The notes beneath the pieces were generated by a model that was not told the origin of the DNA, made no database searches, and saw only the letters and a program-made list of their open reading frames with translations. The translations under genes and the position numbers were made by a program. From positions 1 to 64,000 of the forward strand of contig NW_022204300.1 of NCBI RefSeq assembly GCF_007655135.1: DNA of 64,000 nt, written 5' to 3'. Shown piece after piece: positions 31,640 through 44,527 of this stretch; the first letter of the stretch is position 1, and each line of letters begins with the position of its first letter. This DNA is from Punica granatum (taxonomy: Eukaryota; Streptophyta; Magnoliopsida; Myrtales; Lythraceae).

Positions 31640-34086
31640 AAAATGAATTGCATGTCAATGACTTCAATCCAAGAATCCTTCGCCAAAGAGATCCTTGTAA
31701 TGTTATTGCTATCACAAGATTCTCGCATGGCTTCCATGCCACAAAAGGCATCCTTACCATCTCTAGTAACTTCCTTTTCGTGCCACCGGAAGTTCAAGAA
31801 AGACTTTGATTTTCCTCTTCAGAAGTAATCTCTTGGATGCTAAAACTATCTAAATCAGAAATTAGCTAATGCTCATCATCCACATCTACAACTCCTTCAT
31901 CAGTACGATCTTCAGTTACCGATAGTCTATCACACTTTTTGGCTCCAATGCTCTCGATCTCGCGGCCTGTCCCCTCTATACTACACCAAGAGGGCTTCAG
32001 CAGCAAACCGGAAGGGAAAACTTTCCCCACTAACTTCCCATTGCAGCAATTGCACCTTGAAACGGTTTCTTCTTCTGCCACAGAAGTCAGAGAGCAATTC
32101 TCACACATTTCTTGGGACTTGGCCAATTTTTGGTGGCGGTGATAGTCGCCCAGTCCAGAAATCCCCAAGGCATGGCGATTGTGTTGGGAATTGGTGTATG
32201 CCCTAGAGGCAATCTATAATCAGTTCTGTAATATGATATCTATTTCATTATATTACGAGGCATATCTGTTATTGTGTAAGATTGCGCTAAATATGATTTT
32301 ACACAAAATGTCCTTGGAATAGTAGGTTCAATAGGCATCAAGTGTACTTGATTGTGAGATCCTATAATTAATGAACATTATTCCTAAATGTCCATAGTCA
32401 AAGTATTCGTTAATTAGGACAACGACAATACGGTTAGACTAGTGTGAGTGTTGATTGATGACCAATCTCATAGGTCATGGATATGGAGATATCAAATCAC
32501 ACCACATGGTACATTAAGAGTAATGTGCTTGGACTGACCCACCATGAGATTGCTACATGGGTTGTTACGTGACTGTCATTAGCTACTCAAAGTGACTATA
32601 GTGTATGGTCCTTTTGACTTGAGGTCACCATAGATCCTACATGTAATGTCATATACTTTGATACTGTCAAACGCCACTGTATACAGATGGTTATAAAGAC
32701 AGTTATTGTATACCACAGAGCATGGAGAGGAATGTGAGGATCAAATAGAATTTGTCCCTCCTACGAAACGGGAGCGATATCTCACGGCCACTTGGTGGTT
32801 AGTCTAAAAGTGTATGCATACCCAATGAGTCGATATAACGATATCGAGCTCATTTGTTCTGATAGACTTAACCGATAAACCAAGAAAGAGAAATATTGAG
32901 CCATACAAGGATGTCATCGACCATGCCTTGGGCTCATAAGATATAGGGGACAATGGATTATTTACAACACGGTAATATAGGTCACGAGGTTCGTCGAGAA
33001 ATTGACTTTCGATTACTTGAGTAACGTGATGCATTGCTAGATGCCGCTCACTGTTTGTAATATTGAATAGAGATTTTGATATTACTATCAATAATTGGGA
33101 ACCTACAGGTCACACACTACGCTAAATTGACGAGATATTTTGAAACAAATAAAATCGTCTAATAGAGATTAGATGATTTAGGATGTGACTAATTAATCGG
33201 ATATTTAATGAGATTAAATTTGTCGATTAATTAGACCCGATTTGAATTAGATTAAATGGACTAATTGAAAATTGCACGATTAATGCGGGACACATGGGCC
33301 AATGGTTTAATGACATTTACTTGGACACATGTCACTTGAGCTTTGATTTTCCTTATCCCACATCGGCCAGGATTTAAATTGCTTCCTCCCCTGTGTTGCT
33401 TATAAAAGGGGGCAGAGTACATAGAATAGATATATTGATATATATAATGTGTGTAATCATATACTTTTTATATATAAAAGCAACACATATTATATGTGCT
33501 GATATATTGTGCGTGCATATAATATGCATATAAAGTATATATATAATTTGGGTTGAAATTGTTCAACTCAAATTAGGTCCATTAGTCTTAAAAATTTCGG
33601 TGTTGCACGGTGTTTCTTTTCGAGTGTTGGTCGCTAGCACCGCCGATCTCGAAGACTCGTCGACAAAGTCGGTGTGGACACCGGTAGAGGCGTCACGCGT
33701 GGGACGCTTGGTCGACAATTTTAATATTCCAGGTACGCTTTTATTTACTCTTATTCTCTATAGGTCTTGGAATTAGTTTTCATCACGGTAGGAAATTTTG
33801 AATTTCTGTTCCTTTTTTCGTTCCGTTGCTCCCCGTGACTAGCAGATTGCACATTATCATCCTTGATGGCTCTTTATGTCTCGCACGGTCCAGACATGGC
33901 CGATCCTAGAGCACTAGAGGCAAGGATGTTGAGGCCAAAGTAATCTGCGAACTGGCAAGAAGTAATAAACAAGGAGTTGAGGAGAGGAGGAATATCAAGA
34001 CCCACTCAAGAACTGCATAAACAAGTATTACGGTGATCTTGTTCGTGTTCTGTGAAAGCATTGTTGCAAATCTATTTGCTGCGCAT
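31640..34086 (-). pseudogene. Captured fragment of a myosin-binding protein (MYOB, DUF593/GTD-binding) gene
   Basis: On the minus strand, from 34086, the sequence resembles the N-terminus of plant MYOB proteins, the membrane receptors for myosin XI: FATML, then NTNKIT and a VYAVLEWVLIFLL membrane segment. After a frameshift FADYFGL follows. A CxxCSRIGHV stretch follows, with an in-frame TAG where a Trp is expected. Beyond the solo LTR come MGISGLGDYHRHQKLAKSQ, then MCENC and CNCC, the Cys motifs of this family (32168 to about 32030), and an acidic stretch ending near 31866. The long C-terminal coiled coil and GTD-binding region are absent. Frameshift, stop, LTR insertion and truncation make it a clear pseudogene. 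The LTR sits exactly within the exon; removing it and one GATTG copy leaves the similarity continuous. Confidence 0.65.
32182..33844 (+). mobile_element. Solo LTR, Ty1/Copia type, 1,663 bp
   Basis: It starts TGTTGGGAATTGGTGTATGC, continuing with CCTAGAGGCAAT, a start I associate with a common plant Copia LTR family, and ends ...GTGACTAGCA. A perfect 5-bp duplication GATTG lies at 32177-32181 and 33845-33849. No primer-binding site or internal region follows, so it is a solo LTR. It lies within the captured MYOB exon. A TATA-like zone (TTGCTTATAAAAGG, about 33398-33411) would be the LTR promoter on the plus strand. Confidence 0.88.
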
Positions 34087-34563
34087 TTCTCTTCAGGAGG
34101 AGAAAGAGAGACAGATAGAAACTGATAGAGACCGAAAGAGTGGAAGAGAGGAGGGAAATGCCCGGGTCGGGATCGAGGTTGCGCGGAAGGGAAGAGGCCA
34201 AAAGGTACGGTGGAGACTGGATTTGCTGGGAGTCTGGAAGCAGCGCTACAGCAGAAGGAGGAAAGGATTGAAGGAAATTTAGTTAGGGAATTAGGAAGTT
34301 AGAGTTACATAAGGATATTTTGGTCAATTCATATACATAAATGGGTTAACAGGTTACAGTTACCATTAAGTAACACGATTAAAACGTTTAATAACATTTT
34401 AATCGTATATAATCGGGTTACACAGTTTCAATTCGGTAAGACACACTATTAATCGGTCCAAAACGGTTGGACCCGTTTAACCCGATATCAAAAATACCAA
34501 TCCAAACCAAACCCGTTTAACTCCGTGTCGTGTAATCGTGTCGTATCAATTATTGCCGGCCCT

Positions 34564-37309
34564 AAGGCAAGGTAGAGTAAAGGGAGGTAAGGGAAGGGAT
34601 GCCACCGGACATACCAAGTCGAAGCTGAACAAGCCGGCGACAGAGCTGTCTTTAGGGTTTTCTGACTAAGAATGAGTCTTCTAGAGAGAGATTTTAGTTT
34701 GTGAATGATTTTAGGGTTTAGGGTCATATGTTGGCATGATTTTTATGTTGCCTCCCCTGAACGAAATTTATGGTTCGTCCCAGTATAATACAAATATATA
34801 TGTATATGTACATTATAATTAAGTACCATACCTACGTAGCATCGACGGTCGGTTCGTAGCTGGCCTGCTATGTATGTACCACACTTTTGTCAATAATTAA
34901 TTATTGTGAAAAAGAAAAAATTGCAGAAGTATGAAGGAGCTAGCTAGGGTGTATATATGAAATTAGTAGCAGGCAGCTTAACTTGGCGGGCCAACCATTT
35001 CTTTTTGTCTTCTTGGTCCTTTTCATTGGATTTTTGTGTTCACACCTCATAATTGATAAATAAAAGCCTCTAACTATACTAATTTTGTAGTGAAAAAAAT
35101 ACGTGTGTATATTGTCTATAATTTAAAAAATCGAGTATTAAAGTATATGATCTCCCAACAAATGCGTTTCTTTGAATTCATGGTTGTTTGTTCCTCTAGG
35201 AAAGTTGAAATTTGCATTCCATTTAACTGACATTTTATTAGTTATAATGATGAATAAGGGTCTTCACATCTCTATTCAATATAGAGGTAGATGCATTAAT
35301 CCCGCTTTCTTTCTTCCAGCTCCTAGGAATGCTTTTATTTATATCCTCCTTAAATATGAATGCCTTCAACTTTCGAAAGAAAAGATATTGCAAAGAAATT
35401 CTACTCCAATTAAAAATTGAGCCAGATCATCGGTGAAAAAATTGACGTAAATTATTAGTACCAATTACTTCCATCTGTGGAGGATATTGACTGATCGGTA
35501 GGTTGACCATCCAAATTAGCTCCACGATGCTCATTGACTTAGAAGGAGGTAGAGCATATTAGAATGAAATTCAAAACCTTTACATCTAAGTTAAGGATAA
35601 AACTGTGCACAAACCGCTCTTTCTTTTCAATCATATGGCCCTTAATTTCAAATGATTGGATATATTACACCTTTCTTTCTCCTCCTCCACAATTAATGGC
35701 ACAACTCCCTCGGTGAGGTAGATGCATGCATCCTCAATGGTTGTATTTTTTCCTTCTTTTTTTGTTTTTTTTTTAATTTTGAATTAGACTTTAAGTTATA
35801 GTTTTTTTATCAGTTGATACTAATCCTTATATGAACTCGACCAATCCCGGTGATCACAAAGTGCAGTTTGCACTAAGAGGTACGTATATCTTGAATATGT
35901 TATTCTTTTTCACTATACACAAGTTAAAGCTAGCTTCCAACATCATGATAAATAGTCAGTGCGATGAAGCTAGATCCAGATGTCGATATATATATATATA
36001 TATATATATATGTCTTCTGGTTAGAGATCACATCACATGGCCAGACCGCAGTGGCCCTGAACTGTTTATTTAATTATTATTTGATAATTTTTTATATTAT
36101 ATGTACCTTCCAATTTTATGGGTTAATTAATCTGAGCAACAACAATGGACTGAACAGAAGATAGACGATGAAGAATAATCCGGTACACGTGTTTGGGGCT
36201 TTTCTCTTTTGATATGATATGATGGTTAGTGGGATTATTAACAATTGAAGTATGCAGAGCAATAAATGGTTCTTTGAACCTTTTGATAAGATTAACTTAA
36301 TGTCACTAAAAACAGGAATAAATTAGGTGTTGGAGCAGGCATTTGGATGGAGGGTACTAAAAAATAATCTCAATGTGATGAAACATGCGTAACATCAACT
36401 TGTTATTTTAAAATTCATATATGCAAGGCTACCCCTTAAACAAGAAAATCAACCGATATATACACACATAATTACATAAAATGCATAATCATTACCAATC
36501 CATCAATGCAAACGAAAAATTCTTAATCTCAAATAAAGGAGGGTTGCAACAACGAACATCGTCGATTGTGGTACACTTATAAAATCTATACCAAAATAAA
36601 ACCATATTCACGAAATTATATATATTCATGCATTATATGTATACACACTTCCGGATAGGTATATTCATACATGTATTATATATACACATAGACAATCCAA
36701 ATAGCGTGAGATTGGAATATAGATCCTAGATGGATCTGCCTAGTTTGTGATGGAATCGTACTGCCCCGTTTGATTTGTAAGTTTAATTTAGAACCATGAT
36801 TTTGATGTAACTCAACACACTACACACAAAAAATACACGTTTCCCAAGTTAAATTTTATAATCTCATTTTATTTGTCATTTTCCACAATCAAAATCAAAA
36901 TCAAAATCAAACTTACTTTAATTCTAAAATCAAACGCACCCTTAAATTTTATCGACTTTCAGAGTAAATTCTCATGATCAATCTTAAAGGAAAATGAAAA
37001 AATTAGGTCACTCATCATAAGGTGCACGTTAAGCATATATAAGTGCAACTGAGAATATAACATATTCCTTTTCCCTCTTTTCGACAAAAAGGAAAACAGA
37101 TATTTTCCAAAAAGAAAATATCTGAGACTGAGATAAAGACCAGCTTCACGATTCCTGACAATAAATAACAATATACATATGCAGATTTCCAAATCTCAGT
37201 TTTGTTCCTCGTTTTCTCGCACGTTCCTTAATTTAATCAAAATACATATTATGAACCTAAACTTGAATTAATCGGCATCTACTCCACTTAAACATCAAAT
37301 TGTGCAGAT

Positions 37310-37341
<32 letters not shown>

Positions 37342-39100
37342 GATATTTGGATAGCCTCCATCACACACACACATATAATATAATTCTTTTAGAAATATGA
37401 ATATGAACATATTTAAATCTTATGCACTTGTCATCATCTTACTTAACCGGATATGGCCACCACATTAGTTCTATGTGAGCATGATTGGCAATTATGAAGC
37501 ATAAGAACCATTATATTTCTTTATGTTCCGCCATTGAAAAATGTTAGCTTGCATTTCGTTTTAGAGTTGGATAAAGTTCCCCATTGAAAAAGTTAGCTTG
37601 CATTTCGTTTTAGAGTTGGATAAATGATTCAACTCAATTTGATTTTGTGAAATGATTATAAGTGTTGATAAATATATTGAAGTATGAATATATATATATG
37701 TGTGTGTGAAAGTAGATGGAAAATTAGTATTAAAAAATTAATTTTAAAATTATTAGGAAATGTATGTGTGAGAAAGTATTATTAAATAAAGTTTAAAAAT
37801 AGTTAGAAAAAGTTTGAGTGAAGAAAATATAATTAATGGAACAAAAAGACAAAACAGTAATTATTATATTGTCGAATTTGAGAAAGAATAGAGTTGACTG
37901 GGTGGAGTTGGATTATGATTCAAAAAACAACAAAGCCGCACATCATTTCTGGTGATATATTTGATTAAAAAAATGCTGATGATATATTCTCTCTCTAGAT
38001 ATTTTTTCAGTATAATCCAGTTAAGTCTGGTTGGTCCACTAAGGGATAAAGTTTTTTCAGCGTAAATTTTCTTCAACCATAGAACTCGAATCCGAAAATT
38101 AGTTAAGGGGACAAGTATCTAACCTTGAACCAATCCACACTGATCTCTCTACATATTTTTGGACATATCTCTTGATTTTGCTGTTTTGTTATAAATTTTT
38201 ATTATGGGAGAATTATATTTCTTTGCATTTTTCCATTTTCCACTCGGTTACACATACGGCAAGGGTTGGCAATAACCAAAACAAACCTATAGCTCGATAA
38301 ACCAAACTCGCAGTGTCATGAATCTGATCAGAAACCAATCTCAAATATTGATCTGAATTGAAAAGAACTGATGTCTAGAAAATTTTACAAACCTGAAAAT
38401 ATTCAAGTGAGGGCGTATTACAATATAAAAATAAATATTAAGTATTTTTTAAAGATCATGCAATATTTATGAAAAAAAAAAAGGCAAAAGTCATGCATTT
38501 CTATTCTACTCTCAAAAGGTCGTGCTATATTTAAGAAAAAATATAAATGTCATGTATTTTGTACTATTTTCTAAAGGTCATGCTAGATTTAAAAAAAATA
38601 TAAAGGTAGTGTTTTTCTTAGTAATTAACTATAATTTAAATGTAGTTACACAAATTGATCCAACTAGTACTCTTTGATCTGAATTCCCTGTAAACCAAAA
38701 TCTCTGTACTAATGTCCATCCCTGACTCTTTGCGGGATTTTTTTTTATCATCAACCAATTAATTTAATTTAGGCGGATAATTGAATCATGAGTTCATACT
38801 TCTGTGAAGTTCATCTCGACCTAAAACAAATTATTTATCTGTTCGATACACAGTCGACATTAGCCAAACGGAGAGAAAAAAACAACCAAAAAAAGGGGGA
38901 GAAGGAAGAGATAGAGATGCATACATACACGTCTCATGCAGCTCAGATACAGACAATACAGGAATCTAGCGATAAATAATACAGCTCTATACGGCTGGAT
39001 TAAGAGCAAAACAAATAAATAAATAAAATAAAAATAAAAGTAAGCTCATACATTAAAAAAAAAAAGGGAAAAAAACCACTTTCAACTCAACTTTACATAC
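34564..39100. other. AT-rich intergenic DNA, no gene seen
   Basis: About 4.5 kb with no convincing coding sequence. Microsatellites occur at 35986-36011 and 37309-37336 (both AT). A run of AAAATC units occurs near 36893. A tandem duplication of about 47 bp occurs at 37526-37620 (CATTTCGTTTTAGAGTTGGA in each copy). The latter begins an AT-rich segment to 37920 whose ends share GAGTTGGAT...GATTCAA words and may be a small decayed MITE. Confidence 0.4.
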
Positions 39101-39109
39101 CTTTATCAT

Positions 39110-39850
39110 TTCCGTCTTAAATCTCTTTTTTTTTTTCGTTCAATTTTATCCTAAACGTAACACAATTTGTTCACTTCAATCCTGCCATCTGGTTTTCCAT
39201 CCAAAAATAAGTTTTCCATCCAAAATGCTTTCAGAAATTTAAAAAAAAATTAGAAATTTGAAAAAGAAGGGAATTGACAAATCATTGAAAAAGAATGGTA
39301 GGAGGGGAAGGCGGCGTGATCCCTCGATTTTGAGGGAGGAGGACCCGCCATCAGTAGCCCCTCACATGGCGAGGTCTCTGGCAGCCCCTAGAATCGCCGA
39401 AGACCCAGAAGGAGGAAGGGAGAGGCTGAAGACCTCGTCAGGGGAGGGCTACCACCTGCAAGCCCCCTCCCTTGGAATCGAGAGGATCTCGCCATGAACC
39501 CAGGATTTTGGTCGAGAGGGTGAGTCCTTAAGGGCAAAAGGAAAAGTACATTTGTCAAGTCAATGACGAATATATGTAATTTCACTGAAAATGAAAGAAA
39601 AACTTATAATTTTCCGTATAACGTCAAAATTTTAGGGGGCGATCGCCACCCACAACCCTCCTTGGTCCATGCCTAATGTCGCCCCCTTACCTTCTTTTTT
39701 TCCTATCAATTCGAAAATTATTTATATTTTTTAAAAATAGTTTGGACGGAAAAGTGACCTTTGGACATAATCTTGGACGGTAGGATGGAAGCCACCAAAA
39801 TGTGCAATGTTAAGGGCGAATTCAAAAAAAGAAAAAAAAAGAAAAAGAGA
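39110..39850. repeat. TIR-type repeat, family E copy 2
   Basis: The flanks are imperfectly complementary: left CTTCAATCCTGCCATCTGG, right GGACGGTAGGATGGAAG. A GC-richer core lies at 39290-39500, comparable in position and composition to the cores at 10410-10680 and 50750-50950. It contains a plus-strand open frame (39258-39497) of low-complexity appearance. I infer a diverged member of the same non-autonomous class. Confidence 0.35.
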
Positions 39851-41960
39851 ACCTAAAATTCATTCTGAATGCCAGATGAACGAAGAATCTTATCTTATCT
39901 ATCTTCAATCCAATCTTCAATGTTCATGTTGCTATCTTCTCATATGTTTGAGAAAATATATAATGATTGTTGTTGGTTTCTTTTCTTGGGGAACAACCGT
40001 GTCCCTTATGCATATATGTTCGTGATCCGCAAGAAATTGTCCATTGGTTATCAACCAATTAATTACTTACAATTTTGATAAAAACATATATTAACTTAAA
40101 CGAATTAATCGCTAAAATTAAAAAGAAAATTACAACTTGATAAGTTAAGAGTTGTCAATATATTTTTCAACCCCCCCCAAAAAAAAACAAACAAAGAAAA
40201 AAAAAAAAACAAGGAGTTATCCATTTGTAATAGACAAAGATTTTTTTAGAAAATGCGTAATTTACATTGACACATTAGAAATTAGTCACTTGCAGAAATA
40301 TAATCTGATACAAACTTCCAATTAATAGATGTGTGTGTGGTGTGTTTTTTTTTGGTGAAATGTAATTGATCGGTGTCGGATTCAAGAAAATAGACATCAA
40401 GTCTTACCTATCTTTGTGAAGTTGATGTCCTGTAATATGTAAGTACTTAATTAATTGTTAATACTAGATCATGACTAAGCTCTTTTCTCTTTACTCCACC
40501 CATAAATAAAACGAAGATAGTAGGCTAATATAAATGAAGTGTATTAGACTGCAAAATTGTTCAGGATCTCTTCGCTCATATTTCTATATTATCCATTTCA
40601 AATCAAGTTTTGTCGTCTCATTTTCAATTTGTCCCAGTATCTACACCAATTATAAATTTGTCAATTTTCTCTAGTTGTATGACAAAGCACTCCATCATAT
40701 ACACTAGTTTAAATCAGATGACACTTACCATTTGTTCAATTTGTTTGCCACTAAGTTTGTATAGGTGTTTCTTTTCTTAACGGACACGAAGAATAGATTT
40801 CAAATCTGAATGAAAAATGATTGGAAGAATAATTCTTCTCCATTTTCCTGGATTTTTAAAATTATTTATATCATTTTGGGTTTAACTATCGTAATAATTA
40901 ATAGGAAATAATTTATCATCTTGAATTTTAATATGTGAATAAGATATTAGATATAATATTTCAATTTATCTGTTATTGCGCCTAGTGAGCCTTAGGTCGG
41001 GATAAATTCATGTAGACTTTGAAAGAAAATAACTAATTAAAAAATATTTTCTTTTATTAATTTATGACAAGCCAAAGCAAGGAAATTTTACGGAGATAAT
41101 GGCTCTTTGATTGCGAAAATATAATACAAAATGGATATTCTAATAAGTTGCGCTACGGAGGAACACATTTATTTGTGCGACCATTGAGTCGATAGTATAT
41201 GATAGGATAAGGAAATAAATGTAAGTTTGATAATGTGGGCCGTCATATTTATGTAGCCTGCAATATCCGTCCACATGTAGTATTCTCAATTGATTTAAAG
41301 AAGTACTACGTTGATTTGCAGTCCATCGTTATAATCTAAATTTGATCGCTATTATGAGACTTTATTTCGTTTGCTCTGTCTATATTCTCTCCTTTTTATT
41401 TCTGTGTTACAATTTCTTAAGACGTGGCTTCAATGGAGCCTCCCTTCATGATGAGTGGCATTCAAAAATTTGGCTGGACACACAACTAGAAAATTGGACA
41501 TCAGAGAGGGAACAATCCTGTACATTATAACATTTGGTGACTTACAACTTTCAGAAGAATATCCCTTTTCAGCAAATTTGCAATTTTTTTTTTTGCTGAA
41601 CTAGCAAATTTGTAATTTACATTTACAAGAACTAGTCATTTTCAAAAACATGGATTAATATATTAATTGACGGGAAAATATATAATTTCAAAAACCATTT
41701 GTGTTGGATACAACCCAGAAAGTAGACATTGGGAATCTTGTCCAAACTAATCTTTTTGAAGTTGATGTCATGTAATGAGCAAATGCTCTTTCACAAACTT
41801 GTTGACATAATAATATTTAACTTATTATTTATATTTTCTAGGTACAATTTTTATTAGATACAATCACTCAATTACATCACATTACATTTATAAAAAAAAA
41901 CATAAAAACCCGTCCATCTGATGGAGGTGGCGAGTGTGACGTTTTGTCTGTGACACCACT
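39851..41960. other. AT-rich intergenic DNA with one diverged repeat pair
   Basis: No gene was seen. The words TTTGTGAAGTTGATGTCCTG (about 40413) and TTTTTGAAGTTGATGTCATG (about 41754) mark a pair of related segments, each preceded by a TAGACAT sequence. The intervening DNA is AT-rich without recognisable frames. Confidence 0.35.
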
Positions 41961-41964
41961 TGGT

Positions 41965-43400
41965 GTTGAAAAATCCTACGAAGTCGATTAATTTAGGTTC
42001 GAGCGGGGTCAATTCACTAATGAAAGCTCTTTGTCCAATCACAAACACCAAATTACCTAAAACCAATGCACGTAAATTAAAAATTATATTTCGCGCACGG
42101 AATTCTCACCATTTTTTTAATTTCATTATTTATTTATTATTTAATATAAGTAATTAACTTCTTTTTTAAAACAACACCACCTAATATTAGAACGTTGAAC
42201 TAATCCAATTAATATAGGTTCGAGTAGGTTTAATCCACAAAGGATAAATCTCTCTTCAATTACAATACCAAATCACCTAAAACCAATGCACATAGGTAAA
42301 ATGCATATTCCAATGTATCACCATAAGTAGTATCTTTTTATTTATGATTTTAGAAGTATCCTTTTTTTTTTCGGTTAATATAAGTCTAAGTCAATCTATT
42401 GATTTAAACTAATTCTCGCTTAGTTGACTTCGTTGTAATAAAGAGATACTTTTATTGAATACCTGAATTCTATTCCGAATATAGTTTGTCAACTTACCTA
42501 TTCAAAAAAAAATTACCATTTCAACTTAGTAGGCTACTTAAGACCTATATAATATATAGTGGTCATGGTTTTTAATTACATTATTGTAAATTCAAATTAA
42601 AAATCGCAGAAAATTTCTTTGACCGATGGCATCTTGCGGGATTGCAACCTAGTTATACAAAGATATGAAAGCGAGTCCATATAATAGAAGGGGGCGACTG
42701 GGTGGGTTTTTCCCACCACACCCCATTCCTCTTTTTTTTTGTATTCTCTATTTTTATTAAATTTAATTATACTAATTTTTTTTTCGATTTGTACCACTTG
42801 CTATTCCAAAGTTTACTAGGTTTGATTAGTTTAGATTTGAGCGAGATTAACCCATTAAAGATAAATCTTTCTCAATCATGAATTTTCTCCAGTCATATCA
42901 AGTGGGGGCAAGTAGGTGAGTTTTTTCCACCTGCAAGACATTCCTCTTTTAAAAAATCTTAAATTTTATTAAATTTAATTATACATATCTTTTTTTTCTC
43001 TGGTGTGTCCCACTTGCTATTTCAAAATTTGCTAGTTAGTCTAGATTTGAGCAAGATCGACTCACTAACGGATAAATTTCTCCCAATCGTGAATTTTCAG
43101 TCAGAAAACTTGCACATGATACTTTATCTAAGAATAACAACTGCTGACTCACATAAAACCAAAATGACCAATCCTCATTGATGAAAATGTCTATTTCAAT
43201 TCGTCAACAATTTTTTAGTTCAACAATTAGTCACCAATTTAAATAGTCATTTTTTATTTATGATTTTTTAGTGTGTTTAATTTCAAAAGTCCACAAGGTT
43301 CGATTAATCTAGGTTCAAGTGAGGACAATTCATTAAGAAATAAATCTTTCTCGATCATAAATATTCTCCAATCACAAGACTCACATCCGAAGCTATATTT
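41965..43400. repeat. Cluster of five diverged copies of a ~100-bp repeat
   Basis: Copies start near 41968, 42196, 42806, 43020 and 43283. Each contains a form of TTAGGTTCGAG (or TAGATTTGAGC) followed by GGGTCAATTCACTAA-like and GATAAATCTTTCTC-like words and an AATCAC/AATCATG end. Copies 3 and 4 are part of a larger tandem pair with period about 215 bp (CATTCCTCTTTT at 42724 and 42940). The GGTTCGAG word resembles a pol III B box, but no complete SINE structure was confirmed. It is not coding. Confidence 0.5.
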
Positions 43401-44156
43401 ACCATGCGTGGTAAGATAAAATATTATTAAAGAATAATATTTCATAATAATATTTTTTGAAAAGATAATAACAATTAATTTAATGCCATAGATAATATTG
43501 TAATGATATATATAATAAGTAAAATTTAAATAATACGTTTATAGAAAGACAAGTGACTCAATTAGAGGTTTACTTCAAGTATTTTTTTCCTTTTCTTATC
43601 GAAATATGAGTTCTACCCTAATGTACATGTTAAGAGAGGATGACTTTCTTATTTTCTTTGGAAATTAATTAATTAAATTAATTATATATAGGTAGTTTTC
43701 TGAGAGTTAATAATGTTTTTCAATATAATGAAGTTTTTTTGGTAATTCATTTAATATTTTTATAGTAGTAACATATGTTCGAAAGTAATTTAGAGTATCA
43801 TATACTTTTCGGTATATACCATGGTTATAGAATAAGTCCTAATATATCATAATGATTTTTTTATTAAAAATATCAGATAAATTATTTTCATATATTTCAA
43901 TATCCTAATAAATATCAATTACAAAAATAGCCTAATAAAATAGAACATAGTTTTATAATTATTATAAATAAATTTTAGACAAGGCATAAAAATATTATAC
44001 TCATACTTTTTTAATTACAAGTAACATTTTTTCTCTTAATCCGGAAAAATCCATAAATATTCCAAATCCATTATTTTCGCATATTATAATCATATATAAA
44101 TAAGTAGGTACTACAAATAATAATTTCTTAATATTATATTTATCTAATAAATTATT

Positions 44157-44518
44157 GGGTAAATTACAAAAAAAAAACTCAAGTTTTGTAAAATGTCTCA
44201 ATTTTGTCCTAAATTTTGTTTTGTAACAAAAATACCATAAGTTTTCTAAAATGTCTCAAAAATGACCTCCGTTATAACTTCCGTCAATGTTTGTTGCTGA
44301 TGGTGGGTCCCTTTAACAGTCCACGTAGGTCACACGTAGGCTAGTGGGTCCCTTTAACGGTCCACGTAGGTCACACGTAGGCAAAAATTGACGGAAGTTA
44401 TAACGGAGGTCATTTTTTAGACATTTTAGAAAACTTATGATTTTTTTTGTTACAAAACAAAATTTAGAACAAAACTGAGATATTTTACTAAACTTGAATT
44501 TTTTTTTATAATTTGCCC
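44157..44518. mobile_element. MULE-type MITE, 362 bp, perfect 9-bp duplication
   Basis: It is flanked by TAAATTATT at 44148-44156 and again at 44519-44527. The arms are about 132 bp and nearly complementary: left GGGTAAATTACAAAA ... ACTTCCGTCAAT, right ATTGACGGAAGT ... TTTGCCC. The spacer holds two direct copies of a GTGGGTCCCTTTAAC...ACACGTAGG unit at 44303-44341 and 44344-44382. Nine-base duplications and long TIRs are typical of Mutator-like MITEs. The transcript would be a strong hairpin. Confidence 0.85.
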
Positions 44519-44527
44519 TAAATTATT

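Larger units (their letters stand above)
31274..34563. mobile_element. TIR element (hAT-like) carrying a captured gene fragment
   Basis: The left end is AGGGGTGGCAATTCGTATCG. The right end, reverse complemented, is AGGGCCGGCAATAATTGATA. Both subterminal zones are packed with the same words (CGTGTC, ACACGA, ACCCG, CGGTTACC) in inverted arrangement, at about 31290-31625 and 34340-34545. GGCAAG occurs just outside each end (31267-31272 and 34566-34571), consistent with an imperfect 8-bp duplication. Between the terminal zones lies a fragment of a myosin-binding protein gene interrupted by a solo LTR. No transposase is visible, so the element is non-autonomous. Confidence 0.6.

Noticed and set aside
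35986..37336. (AT)n runs at 35986-36011 and 37309-37336
   Set aside because: They are ordinary microsatellites, listed only in passing.
39258..39497. 79-codon frame as a gene
   Set aside because: It lies in the GC-rich core of a TIR-type repeat and has no family resemblance.
41965..43400. CRISPR-like array of spaced direct repeats
   Set aside because: The copies are diverged, irregularly spaced and in plant nuclear DNA. A decayed repeat explains them.
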